Part shown: piece after piece, positions 40,986 to 52,100 of the stretch
Layout: each line of letters opens with the position of its first letter
Numbering within the stretch: position 1 is the stretch's first letter
DNA from: Leishmania donovani
Lineage: Eukaryota > Euglenozoa > Kinetoplastea > Trypanosomatida > Trypanosomatidae
NCBI RefSeq assembly: GCF_000227135.1
Contig: NC_018255.1
Coordinates: forward strand, 382,649 to 446,648
Direction of reading: 5' to 3'
DNA: 64,000 nucleotides
Translations under genes and position numbers: made by a program
The notes under the pieces: generated by a model
Database searches by the model: none
Told to the model about the DNA's origin: nothing
Seen by the model: only the letters and a program-made list of their open reading frames with translations

Positions 40986-43681
40986 GCTTGTTCTTATCAG
41001 GTATCTATATCGGTAGAACGTCCAGTGGTGCACACTATTGTCATGGAGGGCGGCTCATGAGCGTGGTCGGCCAATCTCAACGCAAAGCCGCGACAACGAG
41101 CGAAAGCGAGAGGTCGTTTTTTAGTCTCGTCCGGGCTTGCTTTCATGCTCTTGCCTTTGGTACTCCTAAGTGCTGGTTGAGGGATTGCCGTATGTGGCGG
41201 AAAATATAAAACCCGCGTTGTCGTGCGTCTTGTCTGTTCGAAAGGCCCTCGCCGTCTCATACTCCCCTCCCCCCTCCCTTGCTCCGCTCGAAGAAGAACA
41301 AAATCGGACTGGCTCCTCCTTCATTTGTACGCGCATTGGTAATGCACGTAGTATTCCGTGGGCTGCGGCGGGTGGTCCCTGAGCCCCCCCTCCCCCTCCT
41401 CTCAGCCTCACCACCACCTGTTTCAACGTGGACGGACGCCCCCACGGCCCCTTAGACTCTTTGGTTTTGTACGGTTGTTGTCGTGTGCTGCTACTGGTTT
41501 CTCGTGTGCCTATGTGTACGTGTGCGTGCATGTGCTTTTGTATGTGCACGTGTGTGTATGCGCCCTGACTTGGTCTATCCTTCTCCACGTCGCGTGCGCG
41601 CTGTCTCCGTGTGCGGTGTGTTGCCGTGTTCTCGTCACGCGCGCTATTCAGCAGGGTGGTGATGGCGGTGATGGTCCTCCTCCGCTGCCTCCGTCATCCA
41701 TCTCCCCTCCCCTTCCCCCAATGGGTCGTGTTCGCGGTGCGTGCGGGTTTGTGTGCGCGTCTCTGGCTTGCTTTCTCCTTCTTTGTTTTCTCTGTTGGCT
41801 ACCTGCGCCATGCACAGGCGGAGGAGGGAACGGGCGGACGCAGGACCACCGTCGAAGATAGAGGAAGAGTCGCCGCGTTTTCGGTAATGCGTGCCGCTTG
41901 TTGGCAGCTGTGACCGAAAGTGATGACGCAAGATCAAGTAGAGTCTATGCAATGCAAGAGCCCAGATTTGCATCTGTCTGTTTGTGCGCTGGGCCTGGAG
42001 AGAAGGAGCACGGCGAAGGGCATGGACGCCAGTGGCACCGTTGCTTCACTTGAGGTGGGTGAAGCGGTCTAGAGAGATGGAAAGACATCGTGCCGGCTGT
42101 GCCGTCTATCTTGTCCTGCAACGCTCCGCATTCGTGTTGCCTCTCTCCAATCTCCTTGAATTTTTCTTTTTGATCGTCTTGTGCCTTCCCGACGCATCCT
42201 TTGCATTCCACCTTGGCTGTTTTCGTCTTCTGTTTTTGTTTGACGCGCGTGACCTTCTTTGCACGCCTGTGCGGGTGTGCCGGGCCTCCTCTGCCCTCCC
42301 TCCCCCCTTCGCCCTCCCCTCTTTGGGTTTCCTTTCGCGTCACTCTCCCACCTCTTCTGTCTTTGTCTTCTCCTCTACCGCTTGGTGTGTGTGTGTGATG
42401 TCTGTCCCTTCTTTTTCGCTGATGTATGGTAGGACGATCATGAAGACGATGACGATGTTTTGGCCCTTCAAGATGATGTAGCCTCGGATCTTCATCCTCT
42501 TTCTTCTTTTTCCTTTCTCTCTCCTTTCACTCTGCGGCTGTGACACCTTTAGCGCCCAACAACGAAACAGACAGCCCCTGAACAGACACACAGGCACGTC
42601 TGCGAGGACGCCATCGTGTAGGATGAGGAGGATAGAGAGATTAACGCTCCCCAACGAGCACAATGAACACGCGGACGTGCGGAAAGGACATGCCACAGTA
42701 TTCTGCGCGGCTTCACTGTGGGATTCGCGCGTACCCACCACACCTCTGTGAGGGATGTGCATGCGCACGGACATGGGAGGACGGCAGCCAGGACAAGAGA
42801 ACGAACGCGTTACTGCATGCCGCTTGACACAGTCGTCTGGAAGCGTACACACGCTGCGTAGAGAGAGAATATCTGTGGGTATGCCGCCTTTTCCGTGTGG
42901 GTCTATGGATATGCGTTTTAGACCTCCTCCGCTCTCTCTGGAAATGCGTGCCGCTCCTCCACGACTCCTATGCGCTCACTTCATCACGCCTTCTCTACCG
43001 CTCGTTTTGACCTCTCCCCCTCCCCCTTCGTTTGTGTGCTCCGGACACCACGGTCGATGCTCGTGCGGGTGATTCATAACGCGTTTCTCTGCTGTTATTC
43101 ATGTCCTGGCGTGCTCTTTTCCAACCACTGCGACACGCCCGCACATGCGCACTCGTCACACCGACACCCCCAATGCACGGATCGTCTCGCAGCCGCAGAG
43201 CACACACATATATATCTACCCCACACTGCAGACCTGTGCAGTCTAGCGACACAGCGTCACCCTTCACATCTTAACTTGAACGAAAAAAAAAGACGAGCAC
43301 GTTAGCCCCACTACCTTCACTTACTTGCCACCGCCCTCTTATACATTCTTTGCTGCTGCTGTTTGGTGGCGCGCCATATTGTCATCTCAAGCGCACTTCC
43401 TGGGCTCTCTCTCGCGCGCGCTCCCGAGCACACACACCCAACTCGTGTGTCGCCCCCTCCCTCCTAGCGAGTCATTCGAGGCGAGCCTACATATAATCCT
43501 CCTTTGTCTCCCCACTCCTCCTCACCCCACCCCCTACAGCCTGCAGTGCTCCTCTTCTTTAGGGCCTTTTTCGCTACTGTGTCTGCGTCTGGCTTTCCGT
43601 TTTAGTTCCCATCGTTTTTGTTCTTTGTTGTTGCTCCTCCCTGTCTCTGTGTGTGCCCTGTGCACTGCACTCCACAGGGCT
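40986..43681. other. Spacer of 2.7 kb without a supported gene
   Basis: Pyrimidine-rich sequence with C runs near 41386-41400, GT-rich stretches near 41510-41570 and a short TA run near 43208. Open frames are low in complexity. The frame of the next CDS is open from 43325, but that part looks like leader sequence. Confidence 0.5.
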
Positions 43682-43701
43682 CTCTTTTCCTGTCTCCTCA
43701 G
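43682..43701 (+). promoter_or_regulatory. Predicted spliced-leader acceptor of the first amastin-like gene
   Basis: A C/T tract at 43682-43699 ends in AG at 43700-43701. No ATG occurs before the chosen start at 43817, giving a 115-nt leader. An AG at 43811-43812 is a closer alternative. Confidence 0.5.
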
Positions 43702-43816
43702 TGTGTCCTGCCGAGGCGGACTTGCTCGAGAAACATCAGCGGGCACTCGCCCATCGGCTGCAGCTCTACCCACTTCCTCACTACACGCACTTACAAGTGC
43801 ACCAAGCTTCAGAGAA

Positions 43817-44581
43817 ATGATCCAGAGTGCGCGGTCCGTCGGCGACTCCAGCTGGGACAGCCATCGGCAGACGAACCGCATGGACAGCATCGTCAACAGG
43901 GACATAGACATTCGTGGCAGTTTGACGGCGAAGCAGGACGATACGGTTAACGTCAGTGACGCGAACGGCGCAGCCAACATGTACGAAAGCAGCTACTTGA
44001 ACGAATTTGAGTACACCCCGACCCCCTTCAACCCCCGTCGCGTCAGCCGCTGCCGCATTGAGAACTTTGTGGCTCTGGCCACGCTGATTTTGATGCTTGT
44101 ATTATCGGCCTTAGCCCTCATCACCCCGCTGTTCTACTACAGATCTTCCACCGCCACCGTCCGCGTTGACAGCGTGAACGTCTGGGGCACCGGGGTGGAG
44201 GGCGTAAGGCAGCGCTACAATGTCCACACAATCTTCTGCGACAACTATGCCGCCAAGTCGGATGGGTACCTGGCTTTGTACATCCTGCTTTTCCTCATCG
44301 CCTGCGTCGGCCTGTTCTTGTCGTTGTTCCCCATCATCTGCGGCCGCGTGTTGATCTGCACCTACCTTGTCCACACGCTGTTGTTTTTGTGTTGGTTCTT
44401 TGTCATGGTGGCCATGATTTTGGGAGTGCAGATGTACCGCGAGAATTTATGCCACAGCACATCGCTAAAGAACATCGGCTTCCGCTACGGCCCTGCGTTC
44501 GGCGTGACGGCCGCCCTTTTCTCTCTCCTCTCCATCACGATGATCTTCTTAGCCCTACGCGCCATCAGGAATCCGTTTTAG
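43817..44581 (+). CDS. Amastin-like surface protein
   Basis: The product has 254 residues and four predicted membrane helices, at about 84-107, 152-177, 179-207 and 229-250. A hydrophilic N-terminus of about 80 residues precedes them. The first extracellular loop includes VNVWGTGVEGV and later FCDNY. The last loop reads CHSTSLKNIGFRYGPAFG, close to the end region of amastins. The full amastin signature (a Cys, a WG and a second Cys) is only partly present, so this is a divergent member, perhaps of the smaller alpha, beta or gamma groups. Amastins are surface glycoproteins of trypanosomatids, often regulated through their 3' untranslated regions. A SIDER-like repeat lies downstream at 45307-45835. 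Confidence 0.75.
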   Translation: MIQSARSVGDSSWDSHRQTNRMDSIVNRDIDIRGSLTAKQDDTVNVSDANGAANMYESSYLNEFEYTPTPFNPRRVSRCRIENFVALATLILMLVLSALALITPLFYYRSSTATVRVDSVNVWGTGVEGVRQRYNVHTIFCDNYAAKSDGYLALYILLFLIACVGLFLSLFPIICGRVLICTYLVHTLLFLCWFFVMVAMILGVQMYRENLCHSTSLKNIGFRYGPAFGVTAALFSLLSITMIFLALRAIRNPF

Positions 44582-47412
44582 TACCCGCACTAGATGGGCG
44601 AGAAGGACCCGAATGCGGAAGGAAAGGATGACGCAGGAAGTGGGAAGGCTAGGGGAGACAGGTCATACTATGCCTTCATGTCTACTCACTCCTCAGACTC
44701 GCGCGCGCACACACACACACGCTTGAGGGCAGCGGCTGTGTATAGGCGCAACTCTACGCTGTCCCTCCGATGTGCAGACGGGCTATGATCGCGACGCTGT
44801 CGGCGACGCCATGCTGCGCCAGAGCCACAAAACGTCTCTTGTTATGCTTGCTTTTTTTTGCTTTTTTTTTTTTGCTTTCCTCCTTCTCCTTGCTTCGTTT
44901 CGGTGTCTCACCTGTGCGTCTTTCTTTTGAGGGGCTTTTTTTCTGCTCATCTCTCCCATCTTTCTGCTTTGCTTGTCTTCTTTGCTGGCCCGCCGCTGAC
45001 CCCTTCCTCGGTGCGCCCTTCTCTCCTCCTCTCGTCTACTCCCGCCCTCTTACCCGGACGCGTCGTGTCAACGGAGAAGGCGGTCTTGCGGTGCGGCAAT
45101 TGTAGTCGGAGCGAACTATGCGGCATTATAGGCCGGTGGGGTGGAGCCGCAAACGAACGCGCAAAAAAGTCGGATGGCCACGAAACACGACAAGATTGCC
45201 ACGACATACCGTCGCCTGTTTTATCATCCTTTCTTTTACCATTATTGTGGTTCCACCTCCCTTCCTCTATACCGTTAGGATGGTTGAACGCCTTAGCGTG
45301 GTGTTTCAGGGCCCACTGCCCCTCCCCTTCCCTCTGCCACTCTCTCTGCCTGGGAAAGCCAGGCAGCCCCTCCCTACCCCTGCCAAATACCGCGCCACTT
45401 CGGATGGTGCCAGTGCCTGGTGCCTGTGACGTAGATATCAGAGCGATGCATCGCTGCTGACGTCGGTAGCCAGGCTCCGAATGGCGTTGCGTCGGAGCGA
45501 CCTGCGACCGTGAGCACGCGTGCGCCATCCATGCGGTGGGCAGAGTGTCAGCGGGACTGGAGCGTGCATCATCCCCGGCCCTCGCCCTGCCTGCTGGTGC
45601 GGGGGGAGCCTGAGGGTTGCCCCGAGGGGGCTGAACCAGGTGGGGACAGGCGTGATGGGCGAGCGGCCGTGCGGCGGCCTGCTCAGCGGAGGTGGATAGA
45701 GCTCGATGCAGGTGTGGCGCTGCGACGACTGCGTCGCCGTTGCGGTAGCACGTGTGTGCGGCTGCTTGGCATCACGCAAACTAGCCGGCGACGGGCCCGG
45801 GCCGAGTTCTGTTGGGCCCCATGCTCTGCAGCAGATAGCGGGCACGTTGTCGTTAAAAGTCGTTATCAGCAGTCCTCGACAACTCAAAAATAGAAAAGGT
45901 AACCCCCAGCGTTAAAAGAAATGCCACCAGCAGCGTGCCCGCGGCGGGAGGGAGGCACCTCAGGTGGGTGATAGCCAGTAATCACCTTTAGCGTACCTCC
46001 AAGCACTGTCGATGGGCTTCCTATGGTTTGGCTGCTTCGCTGATCGACGCTGCCCTCAGCGCATGTCTAGGCACACAAGTTCTTCCTGCGCTCAAAGAAA
46101 GAGCGGGGGCATACAGCGGCGCACAATGGAGCTGGTATGACCGTGAGTGTCAACTTCAAGGCCGGCGCCTGGGCATGAGCACCCCCTTTTCCCCTCCCAG
46201 CCGCCTACCTCTATCCGCCAATGCTGCTGCTTGTTCAATCTCACCGTTTCACCATCGTCATCTCTCTCGCCTCCTCTTCTTCGGTTGCGTCGTGTATGCT
46301 TGACGTTTCGTGCTGAGTTTTACCTCCACGGTGTCGATAACAACACACACACACACACGTACACGACCTCCGAATCCATTGGGGTAGCACTTTCCATAGA
46401 GTGTCGTTTCGCCTCATCCCCCTCTCCCCCTCCCGCTCCGGCGCACGCCCTCTCCTCCCCCTTGCAACTTTTCCATTCCCCCTCCCTCGCCCACAAGAAC
46501 GAGGAAGAAGCTCTCGCATCAGGCACACTCCTTCTGCCGCGTCTCACTCTTCTTCGCTATCTCTTTGAGTGTTGTGTTGTGTCTTTTCGTTCTCCCTCTC
46601 TCGTTGCCGGCTAGCTGGGGGAGGGCAGCAGCGCGCGACACGTAGTGTAGTTCCTGAGAGAAGGGAAAATCACCGACGACAAAAAGGAAAGTTGTAGGAC
46701 AAGCGCCCGTGACGTAGCCGTCGCTCGCGCAGCTTATTTGTCTGCTCTTCCTTGTTGTTCTAGGGCCCTGTTCATATTTTTTTCTATTTTGTTTGTGTTT
46801 TCCTACCGGCGAGTTGCTTCAAGTGTTTGCATCAACCCCGCCTTTCTGAATCTGCTTCTCGCCGAGAGTGCGTGTGCCACGCACTTCTTGTTGGTGTTGA
46901 CGCTGTTCTCTCGCTCTCCGATTCTAGAGCGTCTTTCAAGACAATATTGCCGTGCAGGGAAACGAAAAAGAACGGCACAGCGCAGGGCCGGCGTTCACGG
47001 CGGACGCACGTACACATCCGCTGCAGGCGCCTCGTTTTTTTTTCTCATGGTGCATCTCGGTGTCCCTCACCCCTTTCTTTTTTCCACTTCTTTCTGTATG
47101 CGCTACCCTTCTTCCAGCCCGCCGCTCAGCTGCCAAGCAACTCTCTCTCTCTCTATCTCCCTCTCCATTTGTCATAAAGCCTGCGTAGAAGCCCCTCCCT
47201 CGCCTCTTTCACTCACACGCACATACACACACGCAGAGACAGCGGGGCCCACGGCCAGTGAGCTCAGGGAGCCGACGTGACGCCTTTGTCTGCTCTTGAA
47301 ACGCGTGCCCCGCCGCCGTTCCTCCTCGCAGGATCTTCTCTTCATTTTTCTCTCCGTTTCTCATTCATCAGCGCTATCAAGGCAGTCGTCACCGCCTGAC
47401 CAACATCGCCGC
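44582..47412. other. Spacer containing the second interspersed repeat copy
   Basis: About 2.8 kb holding the inverted repeat copy at 45307-45835, a possible short hairpin near 45965-45990 and pyrimidine-rich sequence before the next gene. No gene is supported. Confidence 0.5.
45307..45835 (-). repeat. SIDER-like interspersed repeat, copy 2 (inverted, gap-free)
   Basis: The reverse complement matches copy 1 at 33873-34412 over its whole length, with few mismatches outside the gap. About 529 bases are present. It lies some 730 bases after the stop of the first amastin-like gene. Being complete, it shows what the N gap of copy 1 should contain. The SIDER assignment is inferred from size, degeneracy and position. 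Confidence 0.65.
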
Positions 47413-47453
47413 CACCCTCTTCACCTACTCTGCCCCCCCCTCTGCGTCCCTAG
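47413..47453 (+). promoter_or_regulatory. Predicted spliced-leader acceptor of the eight-helix amastin-like gene
   Basis: A C/T tract at 47416-47450 is followed by AG at 47452-47453. The strong T tract at 47551-47579 has no AG before the ATG at 47598 and so cannot be the site. The 143-nt leader contains no ATG. Confidence 0.45.
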
Positions 47454-47597
47454 AGCCTTCGCCTCCTTTTTTGTGTTCTCGTCTTTTCGCCCGTGCTTCG
47501 GCTTTGCTTTCGCATTTGCACACACCACAATCCCTCGTTCACGTAACCCCTTTCCTTTTTTTTCTTTTTCACACCCCCCTGGGGTGCGTGACACACA

Positions 47598-49157
47598 ATG
47601 GCATCCCGCAGGAACCGATCGCCGTCCTCGAAGAACAAGGAGTCGCCGTGCAAAAGCCAGCACTCTCAGTGCCAGCAGCAGGAAAGCCACAGCACTGAAC
47701 ACCAGGGAACCCAAACACGGTCTGACCCTGACATGAAGGAGGCTGCGCATCTGCTCCGCACAGGTAGCGGCGTGCACCACTCTGAAAGCGGGGAGCGCAG
47801 CCAGTCGCTGACGGAGAGGTACCAGCACCGGGTGGAGCAGGCGTCGTCGGTGTGGCTGAGCGGCATCCTGAACGGCCACAGCTATGCGCCGCGACCCAAG
47901 AAGGTGGATGAGGCGGAGCTGAGCGACACCGCCAAGGAGGAGCTGCTGAAGGAGCGAACGTACACGATTCCTCGTGGATACAAGTACTACGCAGATGGCC
48001 TGCCACCGGTGCTGAACCCGGTGCCGCAGAACGGCTTCCGAACAGCCCTCATCATCCACATGATCTTCTTTGGTATCGCTTTTGTCTTCACGCTGGCGGC
48101 TGCCTGCCCCATCCCGTGGTACCGTGGCAGGAACGTCGATGTGTGCGGGGTAAACTACAAAGACCGTTTGTTTTCTCTGTGGATGGCGGAGGGTGGCAAG
48201 TACCCGGATATTTGGGTGCACGCAATGAAGCACTGCCCCTTGGAAAAACAGTTCTACCAGACCATTGCCGTTTCTACCATTCTGGGCTGCGTGCTCTCCT
48301 TCCTCTCACTTCTTGTCTCTGGCGCGCGTCTCTCCGGTCGTGCTTCCTACGGCTGGATCTTACTCTTCAGTTTCCTTGCCTTCGCCTGGACGCTCTGCGG
48401 CAATGCAATGTCGATCAGCATGTATTACTCCTCGCGCTGCAATGCGCCGCGGCTTTCAAACACGGCCCGCCTCGACGCCGGCTTCGCGCTGTCACTGCTG
48501 GCGTGGGTCTTCCAGCTGGGCGGCCTCCTAGCCGTTGCTCTAGTAACGAAGCTGAACGTTGGCCCGGTGCTAAAGCAGCTGCGTGTGATGGACACGTACT
48601 ACATGGCGCTGCTGTGCGTGTCGCTCCTGTTCCTGTGCGTGGCAAACGCGGGCACTGTGTGGAAACGCAGGTTCAACACGCTTGACGTGAGCGTGGTGCG
48701 TGTGACGTACTGGCACACAGAGCTAATTATGCCGAACGGCACCAACCTCTACTATGGTCTCTGGCACTATCGCTGCAGTGCCTATAGCAAGCGCATGAAG
48801 GCGAGTGTCTCGTTTCTCATCCTATCCAGTATCGCGCTATTTATGGCGACTATGCTGGCGATCCCGGCCTTCCTCGCGCGCGGCTGCCGCATCGCCTCTA
48901 TCGTCTTCTCCGTCATTACGCTTGTGTTCTTAGTCATTTCCTGGGTGACTGCCGTCGCTGTGCGGCACCGTAACTCTTGCACCGGGGCCGTTAATGGCAC
49001 CATGTACCAGTACTACCCAGGTGTGCCCTCCGGCATTTACAACGGACTGACGAACTTTCCGGGCTACGGTGTGCAGGAGGGGCTCGTCTTGTCTATTGTC
49101 GCGTGGGTCATTGTACTTGGCGCCACGGTCCTCAACCTTCGAGTGCCGTGGTTGTAG
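47598..49157 (+). CDS. Tandem (double) amastin-like membrane protein
   Basis: The product has 519 residues. A long hydrophilic N-terminus of about 147 residues is followed by eight predicted membrane helices, at about 149-172, 222-242, 251-272, 296-316, 335-355, 402-427, 432-455 and 495-514. These fall into two sets of four. Each set has a large loop after its first helix and an Arg-rich turn between its second and third helices (SGARLSGRASYGW in the first, LARGCRIASIV in the second), as in amastins. Amastins normally have four helices and about 200 residues, so this looks like a fused duplication. The classical amastin signature was not seen. It follows another amastin-like gene, which supports the family call. 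The surface location is inferred. Confidence 0.6.
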   Translation: MASRRNRSPSSKNKESPCKSQHSQCQQQESHSTEHQGTQTRSDPDMKEAAHLLRTGSGVHHSESGERSQSLTERYQHRVEQASSVWLSGILNGHSYAPRPKKVDEAELSDTAKEELLKERTYTIPRGYKYYADGLPPVLNPVPQNGFRTALIIHMIFFGIAFVFTLAAACPIPWYRGRNVDVCGVNYKDRLFSLWMAEGGKYPDIWVHAMKHCPLEKQFYQTIAVSTILGCVLSFLSLLVSGARLSGRASYGWILLFSFLAFAWTLCGNAMSISMYYSSRCNAPRLSNTARLDAGFALSLLAWVFQLGGLLAVALVTKLNVGPVLKQLRVMDTYYMALLCVSLLFLCVANAGTVWKRRFNTLDVSVVRVTYWHTELIMPNGTNLYYGLWHYRCSAYSKRMKASVSFLILSSIALFMATMLAIPAFLARGCRIASIVFSVITLVFLVISWVTAVAVRHRNSCTGAVNGTMYQYYPGVPSGIYNGLTNFPGYGVQEGLVLSIVAWVIVLGATVLNLRVPWL

Positions 49158-52100
49158 ATGAATGTTGTAGAGCAGCAGTAGGAAGATGTGAAGAGGGTTC
49201 AAAGAGAGCAAACGAAGAAGAGCCGTGACAGAGAACCGACGAGAAGAGGCAATCGTGACGGAGTCAAGACGTGCCGATGACGGGAGAAGTGTAGAGGCGG
49301 CACTGGTGGAGCAAGCCGAACAGCCAACCAGCTCACACAGACATGGACGGGGTCCATATGTGTGTCTCCGAGGGACGTAGGATGGCCACCGCGGTTTGTT
49401 CGTGGGATGTATGGACGAGGTGCAGCTTTCGCGGCAGTCCGCACCTCCGCTCTTCACGGCTCTTTCTCCTCCTCCTTCAGCTCGTTTGCTGCCTTAAATC
49501 AGCAGCAGCACCTCCTCAGCTCATCCTCGTCTGACCGGCGGTCCATCACGACCCACTGATGGTGCTCTGCCGCGTAAGGAAGGACGAGACGCGGCGCACG
49601 TACGAAGACGAACAACAAAGAACGACATCGGCACTTCCGCGCGCGCGTTTGTGGCATCGAGACGGCTTCGTCTGCATGGCAGTGGGTTGTTCTAGGGAGC
49701 AAGTCGGAGTGGCGGGCGACACTCGCACTCGGTAAACGCGACAGCGCCTTTCATGCAATGCTCTTCCCTGTTGCCGCTTCTGTGCGAGGGCGGCGACGGC
49801 CCCTCCGTTCGCCGGCAGAAAGACCTGCCGTTTTTTATTCTTCTCGTGTTTTGGTGAATAGTGTTGCATTCGAACTGGTTTGCAGCATATGTAGACCGGG
49901 GTGCCGCGCAGAGGCATCTCACCATCTACTGCGCCGTCGCCCTCGTCATCCTTCATTGGTTGGCGTCCAGAAAGGGCCGGGAAGGTGGTGCCTGCTCGCA
50001 GATGCTCTTGCTTCGATTCGTTGGGCAGCGTCGCACACAGGCCTGCAAACACGCACAGCTACACCTTCACGATAAAAACAGAAAAAGTAGCAAAGGCTGC
50101 TATCTTCTCCGTGCCGACGCCGTCATGCAGGCGGTGCATCAGCGACTGCATCCTCATATCTGTCCCACGCCCCCAGCCCCTCCCCCCGCCCCTCCACGTC
50201 TTCTTGGTTTCGATTCGACCTTCGCATCATTCTAGTATGCGGAGCTGCTCATGTGCGCTCGCAACACCCGTGTGGAGCTTTTTTTTTGGGGGGGACTTGT
50301 CTACATCGTAATGGCGGTTGATCTTCCGCAGTTGGTGCGTGCGATCCGAGATGAACCCTTGCTACCCCGCGCTGCTGAAGTCTTTCTTTTTGTATTATGC
50401 GTGCCCACCCCGCCCCTCTCCGATTTCTCGGTCTCCTTCCAGCGTCGAGTATTTTGGCCCCATGTGGTCGAGCTTTGTTTTTTTTTTTGGCGTATCTGCG
50501 CGCTGCTGACTATGGCCCCTTTAGCCCCCGCCTCCGTCTCTTCCATGCCATGACGTCCTTTTTAGCTTCTTATGACCCCCCCCCGTTCTGCTCGTCGCCG
50601 TCTAATTTCAGGTGCCTGAGTCCATCTCCTGCTTGATTCACCTCTCACTTCTACACCCCAAACCTCCCTTCCTGTATGCGCCCTCCGCCCTCCCCCACTG
50701 CCACCACCACTGTCCTCATCCTTTCGACGCGATCCTGAAGTGTCCCTGATAGCATTATTGCTCTTTTTCTATGATTACTACTACTATTGTGTTGGCTTGC
50801 TTTGTTTGCTCACGTCGTCCTCATGCAGGTGCGAGGTCCTTCCCTCCTCCTTCTTTCCTCCGTTTCGTTGTGTTTTGGCTTGCTTCTCCCTCCCCCACTC
50901 GTGTTCGCCTCTGTTTTCTGTCTTGTTTTGGTCGCGTGTTCTTTCTGTGTTGCTGCGGTTGTCGTTGCTGTTTTTTTTTTTTTTATTGTCCATCCTGTTT
51001 TGACCATCATCTATAAGTGTGTATGTATGCGTGTGTGCGCGCGCGATTTCGTATCAATTACGCCTTCTCGTTTGCGGAGACTGTGTCTTTCCTTTTTGTT
51101 AAACTTTTCCCTGTGGTAACTCATCCGACCTTCGCCGTCTTCATTGTTGTTGCTGCTAGATATGCACCTGGTGCTGATCTTCGCTGTGTGGTCGTGGTGG
51201 TTTTGTTGTTTGCTCAGGCGCGTTGCTCGGCAGCCTCAGCGTTCCGGTTTCTTGCGATGAGGTGATGGCGCGCAACTCCTTGACACCACCATTCTCTGTG
51301 AAAGGTGGGGTATGGATATGGCGTATGCTCACTGCTTTCTCTTTTTGATCTTCTCTAAACCGTCACGTCCTCATTAGATTTTGTCCTTACGATTATAATC
51401 GAAGCCTGCGCGGCATTTTTCTCAATCTCTCCATGAAATATCACCATCACTGGACGTGCGTACACACAGGCCAACGATACGCTTATAGAGACACTTGCCG
51501 CCACAGACTTGAAGCGCGGTGCCTCTGCGTGTGCGTATGCGTGTGTATGCGGCTTTTTTTTTGCTTGAAAATCCACGTGCGCACGAACTCCAACGAAAAT
51601 TATCCGGAAAAACACAAAGTAGAGAGCAAGACGAAGATACGGCCGAGTAGAAGAGCCACTGATCGTTTTTGCCTGTTAGCTTGTCTGTTTTGCCACGCTC
51701 TCCTCTGCCCCCCTCCTCCCCTACCTCCGTTGTCATGCGCACGTACACACGCGTAGACAAATCGACACACACGCGCCTCTTTTCATTTTTCTCTTTCGCT
51801 TCCTTTCCACTTCACTCCGCCCCCTCCCTCCCTTTTTTTTTAACTTTTTATTTGGACGCCCCTGTGTACTGGCTGGATGTCTGCATCGTGGCCATCATCG
51901 TTCTGTTCTGCATTGAGTCTGCATCGTTGCTCTCTTTTCCTTATGTCATTTGGATGATGTTATTGGTTGAATGTAGCGCACCAGCTTCTTCTTGGTTTCG
52001 CTGTTGTTGCCGGCTTTATCTGTGTGCGCGTGTGCGTGTTTTGCGCGCCAGAGTATATGATCTCCATCGCTGCCCTCGTCTCCCTGCTTTTTTTTCCGGT

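Noticed and set aside
43325..43816. N-terminal extension of the first amastin-like gene
   Set aside because: The codons come from pyrimidine-rich leader sequence with a splice acceptor at 43700-43701. Amastins begin close to the chosen ATG.
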